Below, piece after piece: positions 40,231 through 47,692 of a DNA stretch of 64,000 nt. The notes beneath the pieces were generated by a model. That model was not told the origin of the DNA. It saw nothing but the letters and a program-made list of their open reading frames with translations, and did no database searches. Both the position numbers and the translations under genes were made by a program. How positions within the stretch are numbered: the stretch's first letter is position 1; each line of letters opens with the position of its first letter. Source of the stretch: Micromonosporaceae bacterium (lineage in GTDB: Bacteria; Actinomycetota; Actinomycetes; Mycobacteriales; Micromonosporaceae); NCBI GenBank assembly GCA_009377645.1, contig WHTQ01000001.1, positions 62,001-126,000 of the forward strand, given 5' to 3'.

Positions 40231-41070
40231 ATGTGTGACGCTGCGCTTGCTCGCCTCCCGCTCGGGGATCGGACCGTCGAGTCGCTGTGCGACGGACACT
40301 TCGAACGTGAGCGCAGAACATTCTTTCGAAACGCCGAGGACCACCCATCCGAGGTCACCACGCTCCAGCTCGCCGTTCGGGCATTCCTCGTCCGCGCACC
40401 GGCCTACACGGCGTTGATCGACAGCGGTCTGGGGACTCAGGCCCATCGTCTCGCGGCGCTCGACGGGAGCGGTGAGACTCTGCCGGAGCGCCTGCGCCAG
40501 TTGGGCGTAGCGTCGACAGATGTCGACCTGGTCGTCTACACTCATCTCCACTTCGACCACTTCGGGAGTATCGGCACGCCCGAGCAACCGACCTTCCCCC
40601 TGGCGGAGCACTACATGTCGCGTCGAGAGTTCGTTCACTGGAGAGGACGGCCCGGGCCGCACGGGGAGGCGGTAGCCGAACTGGTCGACCCCTTCGTAGA
40701 GGCTGGGGCGGTCCGATTCGTGGACGAGACCGTCGAGCTGCGGGAAGGGCTGATTGTCTCGATCGCGGACGGCCACACTCCGGGCCACCTGACGGTTCGC
40801 TGCACGGGCAGCTCCGGCAGCTGCGTCTTCATCGGAGACCTGCTTCACCACCCGACGCAGATCACCACCCCTGAGCTGTCGCCAAACGCGGACGAGGACC
40901 CGGAGCTAGCCGAGAGCCGGCGATGGGAGCACCTCTCGCTCCTGGCATCCACGGGGTGGGCCGCGGCATCTCCGCACCTCATGCCAGGACCCTACTGGAC
41001 GGTCCAGAACCGACACGACCGTTTCACCGCCACGTCTCTCGTGCCGCAGAGGGGGCCTGAACAGCGATGA
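40231..41070 (+). CDS. MBL-fold metallo-hydrolase
   Basis: 279-residue metallo-beta-lactamase-fold protein. Metal motif YTHLHFDHFG (H105, H107, D109, H110), DGHTPGHLTVRC and FIGDLLHHP give a full binuclear site. Related to lactonases and thioesterases (N-acyl-homoserine lactonase-like layout LIDSGLG ... HLHFDH). Possible role: opening a lactone or a CoA thioester late in the pathway. 3 bp after the synthetase and overlapping the next CMD gene by 4 bp. Confidence 0.88.
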   Translation: MCDAALARLPLGDRTVESLCDGHFERERRTFFRNAEDHPSEVTTLQLAVRAFLVRAPAYTALIDSGLGTQAHRLAALDGSGETLPERLRQLGVASTDVDLVVYTHLHFDHFGSIGTPEQPTFPLAEHYMSRREFVHWRGRPGPHGEAVAELVDPFVEAGAVRFVDETVELREGLIVSIADGHTPGHLTVRCTGSSGSCVFIGDLLHHPTQITTPELSPNADEDPELAESRRWEHLSLLASTGWAAASPHLMPGPYWTVQNRHDRFTATSLVPQRGPEQR

Positions 41071-41462
41071 CTGAGGATGGCGCCCACCTGCGTGAGCAGG
41101 TCCTTGGCACAGAGCATGTCATCCACACAAGTGCCAGCCCGCTCTCGGCGACCGCCGAGTTCGTCGCGCTCGCCGAGGAGCTCGTCTGGTCGCGCACCTG
41201 GGGGCGGGAGGGCCTGGAGCGAGCGGAACAGTCGACGATCACGATAGCGACGCTGGCAGCGCTCGGCCATGCCCACGAGCTCCGTCTCCACATCTGCGGT
41301 GCGATCCGGAACGGGATCCTTGACGCGGACCACATCGGCCGCATTCTGCTCCACCAGCTCCCATACGTCGGGTTCCCGATCGCCTCGCACGCGCTCGGGG
41401 TGCTGCGGGCTGTGGTCGAGGAGTCGGTGGCAGCGGAAGCAGAGGAGAGAAGTGAACAGTAA
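41067..41462 (+). CDS. Carboxymuconolactone decarboxylase-family protein (PcaC-like)
   Basis: 131-residue protein matching the PcaC pattern: LVWSRTWGREGLERAEQSTI, LAALGHAHELRLHICGAIRN and PYVGFPIASHALGVL. PcaC decarboxylates gamma-carboxymuconolactone; this copy is close enough for the fold but the substrate is not assured. Second CMD-family gene of the operon. ATGA overlap before it and an 11-bp overlap with the aldolase gene. Confidence 0.85.
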   Translation: MTEDGAHLREQVLGTEHVIHTSASPLSATAEFVALAEELVWSRTWGREGLERAEQSTITIATLAALGHAHELRLHICGAIRNGILDADHIGRILLHQLPYVGFPIASHALGVLRAVVEESVAAEAEERSEQ

Positions 41463-42435
41463 ATGCGCGTCGTTGACAGCGGCGTGGTCCGAACCCGGCT
41501 ACATCGCGGTGCTGATGACGCCGTTCTCGTCGAGTGGCGAGATCGACAGGGATGCTGTTCGGGCAAACCTGAGCCGGCTCGAGCGCCTAAGCGTCGTCCG
41601 AGGTGTCTACGTCGGATCCGTCTACCAGCAGTTCACCGCGCTCACGCTTGCCGAGCGGTTCTGGCTCGCTGAGGCGGCCGTGGCCTGGGCGGAGGAGCAC
41701 GGCTGCGAGACGGTCGTGGCAGCGAGCGCGAACGCACTGCCCGAGGCGCGCGCACTTGCCGAGCATGCCAGCGACATCGGCGCCACGGCGACAATGGTCT
41801 GGCCGCCGCTGTTCGGTGAGCGCACCCCCGACGCGGTCACTGACTTCGTCGAAGCCGTCTGTGAGACAAGACCCGAACAGCCTGTGTGCATCTACAGCAG
41901 TGGGCTCGACGAGGTGGGCTTCCACATCAAGCCGCCGCAGCTACAGGAGATCCTGGAGCGCTGCGCGAACGTCGTGGCCGTCAAGGAGGCGTCACTCACC
42001 CTGGGAGGCTACCTAGCCATGCTGCGGACCTGCGGCGACCAGGTCGCCGTTAGTTCGCCACTCGAGGAGTACCATCTCGTCGGCAAACTGCTGGAGCCGG
42101 ACATCGCGCCCGGTGTGCTCCTCGGGAGCTCTCGTGTCCTCTACGCCGACGTCTACTGTGACCACCCGTGCGAGCGGTACGTGGCGGCGATCCGGGAAGC
42201 GGATTGGGACGGGGCTTGGACGGCGGCGAAGGAGATCCTGGATCTAGCCGAGGCGGTCCACAACCCGTTCCTGGCGCGTGGTGGTCACAGCCTGGCAGCA
42301 GCTCGGGAGCTCTTCCGGGAAGCCGGCTTCGACATCGGCGCGGCCAGGCCGCCGTTACGGGACCTGCCACCGAGCAAGGCAGAGGAGCTCCGCCAAGCCG
42401 CCATCCGGTCGCAGCCGGCCCGGGTGGGTGGTTGA
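41452..42435 (+). CDS. DapA/NanA-family aldolase
   Basis: 327-residue class I aldolase of the dihydrodipicolinate synthase family. Schiff-base lysine K178 (VVAVKEAS) and catalytic tyrosine Y148 (CIYSSG) are present. The GTTGE-type substrate loop is replaced by GSVYQQFTAL, arguing against lysine synthesis and for a pyruvate-type aldol or hydratase-aldolase reaction, as in catabolism of aromatic acids. GTG at 41452 after AGGAGAGAA. Last enzyme of the operon before the TetR gene. Confidence 0.87.
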   Translation: MNSKCASLTAAWSEPGYIAVLMTPFSSSGEIDRDAVRANLSRLERLSVVRGVYVGSVYQQFTALTLAERFWLAEAAVAWAEEHGCETVVAASANALPEARALAEHASDIGATATMVWPPLFGERTPDAVTDFVEAVCETRPEQPVCIYSSGLDEVGFHIKPPQLQEILERCANVVAVKEASLTLGGYLAMLRTCGDQVAVSSPLEEYHLVGKLLEPDIAPGVLLGSSRVLYADVYCDHPCERYVAAIREADWDGAWTAAKEILDLAEAVHNPFLARGGHSLAAARELFREAGFDIGAARPPLRDLPPSKAEELRQAAIRSQPARVGG

Positions 42436-42436
42436 G

Positions 42437-43045
42437 GTGGCCCGCCGGAACACGGCCGCCGCGACCAGACAGGCCATCGTCAGCGCAGCAGCCACGCTGT
42501 TCGACCGCAAGGGCTACCACAACGTACGGATGGATGATATCGCCGTGCATCTGGGCCTCAGCAAAGGAGCCATCTACCATCACTTCGCCAGCAAAGATGA
42601 GATCCTCGCCGTCCTCCACGGGGTCTTCATGGACGAGCTGGAGCGGTTGCACGCGTTGAAGGTGACCGGGCTGTCTCAGCCAGCAGAACGCGTGTACGCG
42701 ATCATAGCCAGCGTCATGGAGCTGATGGCGACTCATCGTGAGTACGTGCGCGTGTTCTTCGAACACCACCGAGAACTCTACGAGTCTCGCAAGACGAGCA
42801 TACGCGCTCGGCGGCTGGTCTTTCAGTCAGTGCTGGAGGCCGCGTTGGAGGACGGGGTGCGCGACGGCAGCTTCGTCGCCCACGACCCGAGGACCGTTGC
42901 GCTTAGCATCTTCGGCATGTGCAACTGGTCCTATCAATGGTTCCGCGGCGACATCGACCAGGCGCACCAGGTGTGCGAGGAGATGGCGACACTCGCCCTT
43001 CGCGGGCTCCAAGTCCGCCAGGTGGACGTGCCGACCGGTGCCTGA
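42437..43045 (+). CDS. TetR-family transcriptional regulator (copy 2)
   Basis: 202-residue repressor paralogous to the 31117 protein: RQAIVSAAATLFDRKGY, HTH RMDDIAVHLGLSKGAIYHHF (31-50), YVRVFFEHHRELYE and FGMCNWSYQWFRG. Start GTG at 42437, one base after the aldolase stop region; a GTG at 42428 is possible. It ends the plus-strand operon that begins at the operator-bearing promoter near 33080, so negative autoregulation of the whole operon is likely. Confidence 0.9.
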   Translation: MARRNTAAATRQAIVSAAATLFDRKGYHNVRMDDIAVHLGLSKGAIYHHFASKDEILAVLHGVFMDELERLHALKVTGLSQPAERVYAIIASVMELMATHREYVRVFFEHHRELYESRKTSIRARRLVFQSVLEAALEDGVRDGSFVAHDPRTVALSIFGMCNWSYQWFRGDIDQAHQVCEEMATLALRGLQVRQVDVPTGA

Positions 43046-43053
43046 CTGGCGGG

Positions 43054-43091
43054 GTGAACCGCGCCGGGTCCCGTCGGCAGATCCGGTTCAC
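43054..43091. terminator. Candidate bidirectional terminator
   Basis: GTGAACCG (43054-43061) and CGGTTCAC (43084-43091) form perfect 8-bp arms around a 22-nt GC-rich loop, between the convergent TetR and dehydrogenase genes. No U-tract, as is common in actinomycetes. The right arm includes the dehydrogenase stop codon. Confidence 0.5.
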
Positions 43092-43990
43092 TGAGCACCC
43101 GGCGTGGAGCGATCCGCCCCAGCGGCCGCCGCTCGCAGCGCGGCGACGACCTCCTGGTAGCTACCCGGATCCCGGTCCCGGAAGCGGGTCTCCAGCCCGT
43201 GCTCGGCCGCCCACCGCAAGCGGCGCGCGCCGGCGTCGGCCAGCCACGGCTCGACCCCCACGTCGCGGAGCATCTCCGCGACCTGGGCCAGCTCCGCGCT
43301 GCGCCGGCGGCCATGCCGGGCGGTCCGGCCGAGCAGGTAGTCGGCGAGCTCTTTCCAGTCGGTGGGCAGCGTGCCTTTGATCGACTGCAGCACCCGGTCG
43401 GCGCCACCGAGCGGGACCGCGGCGACCGCGAACTCCAGCAGCAGCGCCTCCAGCCCTTTGATCAGGAGGCTGCGCAGCAGCTTGACGGCGGAGGCCGCGC
43501 CGGGGTCGCCGTCCAAGACCTCGACCTGCAGCCCGATGTCCAGGGTGGCCAGTCGAGCCGCGCCGGGGCCGCTGGCCAGCATCGGGACCCGGTGGCGGTG
43601 CGGCGGGACCGCGGCCATCACGGCCACGTCCACGAACGCCGCGCCGGTCGGCCGGATCACGTCGAACACCCGGCGGACCAGCTCCGGCGAGGTGGAGTTG
43701 AGGTCGGCCACCAGATGGTCGGGGCGCAGCTGGGGCGCCAGCGCCTCGGCCACCGCCACCGCGGCCGCGGACGTGACCAGGCAGAGCACCACCTCCGCCC
43801 GGCTCGCGAGCGATCCGATGTCGGCGGCCACCGCCACCCCGGACCGGTCCGCGGCCGCCCGCAGCGCGCGACCGTCCGGACCGTCGAACCGCAGGTCGTA
43901 CGCGGTGACCGGCACGCCCTGCTCGGCCAGTCCGGCCCCGATGGCGGCGCCGGCCTCGCCGAACCCGACGATCCCGACCCGGGTCGTCAC
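43088..43990 (-). CDS. NAD(P)-binding dehydrogenase (6PGDH/HIBADH-like with DUF1932)
   Basis: 300-residue beta-hydroxyacid-dehydrogenase-type protein. Rossmann motif VGIVGFGEAGAAIG at 5-18; VADLNSTSPELVRRVFDVI and FVDVAVMAAVPPH correspond to the substrate region, and the C-terminal helical domain with AVKLLRSLLIKGLEALL fits DUF1932. GTG start overlapping the MmgE/PrpD stop (GTGA). Likely oxidises a hydroxy acid made in the same operon; substrate unknown. Confidence 0.84.
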   Translation of the reverse strand: MTTRVGIVGFGEAGAAIGAGLAEQGVPVTAYDLRFDGPDGRALRAAADRSGVAVAADIGSLASRAEVVLCLVTSAAAVAVAEALAPQLRPDHLVADLNSTSPELVRRVFDVIRPTGAAFVDVAVMAAVPPHRHRVPMLASGPGAARLATLDIGLQVEVLDGDPGAASAVKLLRSLLIKGLEALLLEFAVAAVPLGGADRVLQSIKGTLPTDWKELADYLLGRTARHGRRRSAELAQVAEMLRDVGVEPWLADAGARRLRWAAEHGLETRFRDRDPGSYQEVVAALRAAAAGADRSTPGAQ

Positions 43991-45375
43991 CGTACCGACC
44001 CGCCCGGCAGGGACCGGACCTGGTCCACCTTGTCCAGCTCCCACAACACATCTAGCAGCCGAGCCGCCAGTGCAGGGCCGAGCTGCGGCACGACCAGCTC
44101 GGTGTACTTGTCCGTCAGCTCGGCGTCGGTCAACGGCAGGTCCGGGTCGCCCCGGCGGGTGGGGGAGAACACCTCGTGCTCACTGCCGTCGTCGAGGGTG
44201 AGGCGGACCCGGGCGCCGCGGCGGCCGGGGAAGGCCCGGTCCAGCTCCGGGTCGACGGCGAGCGTGACCCGCCCGAGCAGCGACCGCAGCGCCGGGTCGG
44301 CGAGCTGGTCGTCGGCGAAGGCGGCCAGCCGGACCGATCCCAGGCGCAGTGCCGCGGCCACGCAGTACTGGATGCTGAACTGGGCCTCGAACGCGGTCGC
44401 CGGGGCCGGGTTGCCGGCCACCTCCAGCGCGGTCCGGTAGGTCGCGACCCGCACCGCCCGGACCCGGTCGGGGTCGACCGGCACGGTCTCCCGCGCCTGC
44501 AGCACCGCGTCGACCGCGGCGAAGGTGTGGCCGCAGCAGGCATGGTTCTTGACGGTCATGGCGGCGATGTGGAAGGTCTCGCCGAGGTCGTCGAAGATCC
44601 CGTCCCAGGACGGCCGGTCGCTCATGGCGGCTCCGAGTCCGGCGTCACCGTCCAGCATGTCCAGAGCGCCGGTGAACCCGCGACCGGCCGCGAGCGCGGC
44701 TAGGCTGCCGGCCTCCGCGGCGTGACCGGCGTGCAGCGGTTTGCTCATGGCGTCGGAGCGGAAGGCTTGCTGCAGCCCGGCCGCCATGGTCGCCGAGGTG
44801 GCCACCGCGTGCGCGAACCCGGCCGGGTCCAGCCGCAGCAGGGTCGCGACCGCCGCCGCCGCGCCGAGTGTCCCGACGGTGCCGGTGGTGTGCCAGAACC
44901 GGTAGTGCGCCGGCTGGATGGTGGCCGCCACCCGGGTCCCGATCTCGAACCCGACCACCACCGCGCGCAGCAGGTCCGCTCCGGAGCTGTCCAGCTGCTG
45001 CCCGGCGGCCAGCGCGGCGGCGATGGTGGGTGCACCGGGGTGGTAGATGCCCTCCCGGAAGATGTCGTCCACTTCGGCGGTATGGGCGGCCGTGCCGTTG
45101 ACCAGCGCCGCGGTGCGCGAGGGCACCCGCTGGCCATCCGGCAGCAGCGCGGCCGGTCCGGTGGTGTGACCGTCCACTAGCGCCTCGCGCAGGATGCGCG
45201 CGGGATCCATCACCCCGCCGGGGACCACCGCAGCGAACCAGTCCACGATGGTCCGCTTGGCGTGGTGGACCACCTCGGCGGGCAGCGGGGCACCCCGCGC
45301 CACCCGCGCGGCCCAGCCGGCCGCTGGGGCGAGCGGACCCGCGAGAGGTCGGTCGGGGCCGGGCGTCGCCCTCAC
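43987..45375 (-). CDS. MmgE/PrpD family protein (second copy)
   Basis: 462-residue MmgE/PrpD protein. HTAEVDDIFREGIYHPGAPT, HYRFWHTTGTVGTLGAAAAV, KPLHAGHAAEAGSLAALAA and NHACCGHTFAAVDAVL are family landmarks. GTG at 45375 forms a GTGA overlap with the dihydroorotase-like gene; the extra upstream open frame is discarded. Like the 3169 copy, it is translationally coupled to a cyclic amidohydrolase operon. Confidence 0.88.
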   Translation of the reverse strand: MRATPGPDRPLAGPLAPAAGWAARVARGAPLPAEVVHHAKRTIVDWFAAVVPGGVMDPARILREALVDGHTTGPAALLPDGQRVPSRTAALVNGTAAHTAEVDDIFREGIYHPGAPTIAAALAAGQQLDSSGADLLRAVVVGFEIGTRVAATIQPAHYRFWHTTGTVGTLGAAAAVATLLRLDPAGFAHAVATSATMAAGLQQAFRSDAMSKPLHAGHAAEAGSLAALAAGRGFTGALDMLDGDAGLGAAMSDRPSWDGIFDDLGETFHIAAMTVKNHACCGHTFAAVDAVLQARETVPVDPDRVRAVRVATYRTALEVAGNPAPATAFEAQFSIQYCVAAALRLGSVRLAAFADDQLADPALRSLLGRVTLAVDPELDRAFPGRRGARVRLTLDDGSEHEVFSPTRRGDPDLPLTDAELTDKYTELVVPQLGPALAARLLDVLWELDKVDQVRSLPGGSVR

Positions 45376-46766
45376 CCCCGGTCCGGGCGCAGCACCCGGC
45401 CGGAACCCGCCTCGGCGGTGACCGTACCGCGCTCGTACAGGACCCGGCCGCGCTGCACCGTGACCACCGGGGCGCCGCGAGTCTTCAGGCCCTCTGTGGA
45501 GGCCCAGCCACACCGGTACAGCGCCCGCTCGGCCGACAGCACCTCCTCGTGGTCCAGGTCAACGACGACCAGGTCCGCGTCGGCGCCGACCCGGATCGTC
45601 CCCTTGCGCGGGTAGTATCCGGCCAGCTTGGCCGGCGCGGTGCTGGCCAGCTCCACCAGCCGCTCGAGCGTGAGCACCCCCTCGTGCACCTTGGTGAGCA
45701 TGAGCTGAAGATAGTGCTGGATCATCGGTTGCCCGCCCGGTGCCGCGTACATGTCGGTCCAGCCGACCTCCTTCTCCTCCCGGGTGTGGGGGCCGTGGTC
45801 GCTGCCAACCACGTCGATGGTCCCGTCCACGATCGCGTCCCACATCGCCGGGTTGTCCTGCTCCGGAACCCAGAAGCCAAGGCAGTACGGCCCCTTCTGC
45901 TCGATCAGGTCCCAGCTGTTGGTGAGGAACATGGCGAACGGGTTGGCCTCCGCGGTGATCGGGCGGCCCTGCTGCTTGGCGCGCCGGATCAGCTCGATCC
46001 CCTCCCGGGTGGCCACGTGCAGGATGTGCAGCCGGCAGCCGGTGGAGCGCTGGAACTCCAGCAGCTGGGCGATCGCGGTGTTCAGCACCACCCCGTCGCC
46101 GTCCCGCAAAGCCCGCGCGTACGAGCGGAAGTCGGTCCCCCACCGCTGCCGGGCGCGGCGGACGAACAGGTCGTACAGGCTCTGGTTGTGCGGGTGTACG
46201 TACAGCGGCAGCCCGGTGCGGGTCACCTCCTCGAAGATCTGGTAGAGCACCTGGTCTTCGGTCACCGAGGTGCCGGGGGGATGTGGGTAGTCGCGCCCGA
46301 TGTCGCGCATCTGCCAGACCTTGAACGCGGTGGCGCCGTGCTCGGCCAGCTCGGCAATCCGCTCCGGGACCACGCCGGAGGCGTTGTGGCCGATGTCGAT
46401 GACGGTCTTGGCGGCGGCGTTGTCGAGGTGGTCGCGGAGCCGCTCGGCGCTGTTGGTCGGCGGGTCGACGTTGGGCATGTCGAAGACGGTGGTCACGCCG
46501 CCGGCCGCGGCGGCGCGGGTGCCGGCGGTGATGTCCTCTTTGTGCGTGTAGCCGGGGTCGCGGAAGTGGGCGTGGGTGTCCACCAGCCCCGGGATCACGC
46601 ACCCGGCGCGGGCGTCGAGCACCCGCCGGGCGGGCAGGTCGGCGGCCTCGCGCGGACCGACCAGCGCCGCCACCGCGCCGTCGCGCACCGCGACGGCGCC
46701 GTCGAACCAGGCGCCGTCCGCCAGGATCCGCGGGGACCTCACCACGAGGTCGAACTGGTCGCTCAC
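45372..46766 (-). CDS. Dihydroorotase/allantoinase-like cyclic amidohydrolase
   Basis: 464-residue amidohydrolase. DTHAHFRDPGYTHKED (H65, H67) is the dihydroorotase/allantoinase signature; K149 (AFKVWQM) is the carboxylated lysine, with H191/H193 (YVHPHN), H250 (HILHVA) and D323 (VVGSDHGPHT). Probably opens a cyclic ureide such as allantoin or a hydantoin. GTG start with GGGAGGG upstream. Its promoter carries a GTAYGC-N4-GTATAC site over the -10 box. First gene of a three-gene operon. Confidence 0.88.
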   Translation of the reverse strand: MSDQFDLVVRSPRILADGAWFDGAVAVRDGAVAALVGPREAADLPARRVLDARAGCVIPGLVDTHAHFRDPGYTHKEDITAGTRAAAAGGVTTVFDMPNVDPPTNSAERLRDHLDNAAAKTVIDIGHNASGVVPERIAELAEHGATAFKVWQMRDIGRDYPHPPGTSVTEDQVLYQIFEEVTRTGLPLYVHPHNQSLYDLFVRRARQRWGTDFRSYARALRDGDGVVLNTAIAQLLEFQRSTGCRLHILHVATREGIELIRRAKQQGRPITAEANPFAMFLTNSWDLIEQKGPYCLGFWVPEQDNPAMWDAIVDGTIDVVGSDHGPHTREEKEVGWTDMYAAPGGQPMIQHYLQLMLTKVHEGVLTLERLVELASTAPAKLAGYYPRKGTIRVGADADLVVVDLDHEEVLSAERALYRCGWASTEGLKTRGAPVVTVQRGRVLYERGTVTAEAGSGRVLRPDRG

Positions 46767-46788
46767 GCGGGCCCTCCCTCAGCTATCT

Positions 46789-46804
46789 GTATGCTACTGT
46801 ATAC
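46789..46804. promoter_or_regulatory. GntR-type operator, site 1
   Basis: GTATGCTACTGTATAC = GTATGC-N4-GTATAC. It overlaps the -10 element of the dihydroorotase-like operon. The same 6-4-6 layout is found at 47556 and 55496. Confidence 0.75.
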
Positions 46805-46826
46805 CTCAGCAGACCGAGGTGGTCAA
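46798..46826 (-). promoter_or_regulatory. Promoter of the dihydroorotase/PrpD/dehydrogenase operon
   Basis: Minus strand: TTGACC (46826-46821), 17-nt spacer, TATACA (46803-46798), near-consensus. The -10 is embedded in the GntR-type operator, giving a clear repression mechanism. Confidence 0.72.
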
Positions 46827-46849
46827 GCCGGCGTGGTCCGGCGGACGAG

Positions 46850-47521
46850 TCAGGCCAGGTCCTGTTCCCACAACCGGAGGCGGACGTCCCGGGCCTCCGT
46901 GAAGTGCACCCGGGCGACCTCGGCCGCCTTCGAGGCATCCCGGTCCGTGATCGCATCCACCAGCTGGCGGTGCTCCAGCAACGCCTGCTTCCACCGGCCC
47001 GGGTACGACAGCGTCGTCACCGGGTAGCGGACCAGATGCAGGTTGAGGCGGCTGAGGACGTCCAGCAACGCCTCGTTCCGGGCCGCCTGCCACACTGCCC
47101 GGTGGAACTCGCGGTTGTAGTCGGCCATCGCGTCGGGGTCGGGGTCGATCTCCTCACCGCGGCGGATCAGCCGTTCCAGCCGGATCAGGTCGAACTTGGT
47201 GTGCCGTTCGGCGGCGAGCCGGGCGGCCGCGGCCTCCAGCACGATCCGCACCTCGTAGATATCGAGAATCTCCTCGGGACTGCGCTCCCGGACCACCAGA
47301 CCACGGTCGCTGCGCGTGATCAACCCGTCGTGCTCCAGCCGGGTCAGCGCCTCGCGGACCGGGGTCCGGCTCACCCCGCACCACTCCGCGACCGAGGACT
47401 CGACCAGCGCCGCGCCGGCTGCCAGCGTGCCGTCCAGGATCGCCGCCTTGAGCTTGTCGTAGGCGGAGTCCTTCGCCACCGCGGGAGCGCTAGGCCCCTT
47501 TCCGGAACCGGAGGTCGCCAT
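46850..47521 (-). CDS. GntR-family (FCD) transcriptional regulator
   Basis: 223-residue regulator: YDKLKAAILDGTLAAGAAL, HTH VSRTPVREALTRLEHDGLI, then an FCD domain (EVRIVLEAAAARLAAERH, DYNREFHRAVWQAARNEALL, EHRQLVDAITDRDASKA). ATG at 47521 lies 9 nt after GAGG; the ATG at 47530 touches GAGG and is less likely. A GTACGC-N4-GTATAC site lies 35 nt upstream, and matching sites lie before two other operons. Ligands of FCD regulators are typically small carboxylates bound via a metal. Confidence 0.9.
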   Translation of the reverse strand: MATSGSGKGPSAPAVAKDSAYDKLKAAILDGTLAAGAALVESSVAEWCGVSRTPVREALTRLEHDGLITRSDRGLVVRERSPEEILDIYEVRIVLEAAAARLAAERHTKFDLIRLERLIRRGEEIDPDPDAMADYNREFHRAVWQAARNEALLDVLSRLNLHLVRYPVTTLSYPGRWKQALLEHRQLVDAITDRDASKAAEVARVHFTEARDVRLRLWEQDLA

Positions 47522-47555
47522 CGTAACCATCCTCGGTATTGGCCCCTATGCGAGT

Positions 47556-47571
47556 GTACGCTCTAGTATAC
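47556..47571. promoter_or_regulatory. GntR-type operator, site 2
   Basis: GTACGCTCTAGTATAC = GTACGC-N4-GTATAC, in the divergent region between the GntR gene and the aldehyde dehydrogenase gene. Longer outer symmetry AGTGTA...TACACT (47554-47574) surrounds it. Confidence 0.75.
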
Positions 47572-47692
47572 ACTGGTGCTCGCCGGGCGCGCAGCAGGAC
47601 ATCTCTATCACAACGGCACACCGTTCATCGACCACGCTGCCACGGTACATTTCAACCGCGGCGCGGTCCAACCAAAGGAGGGCTCGACGGCG

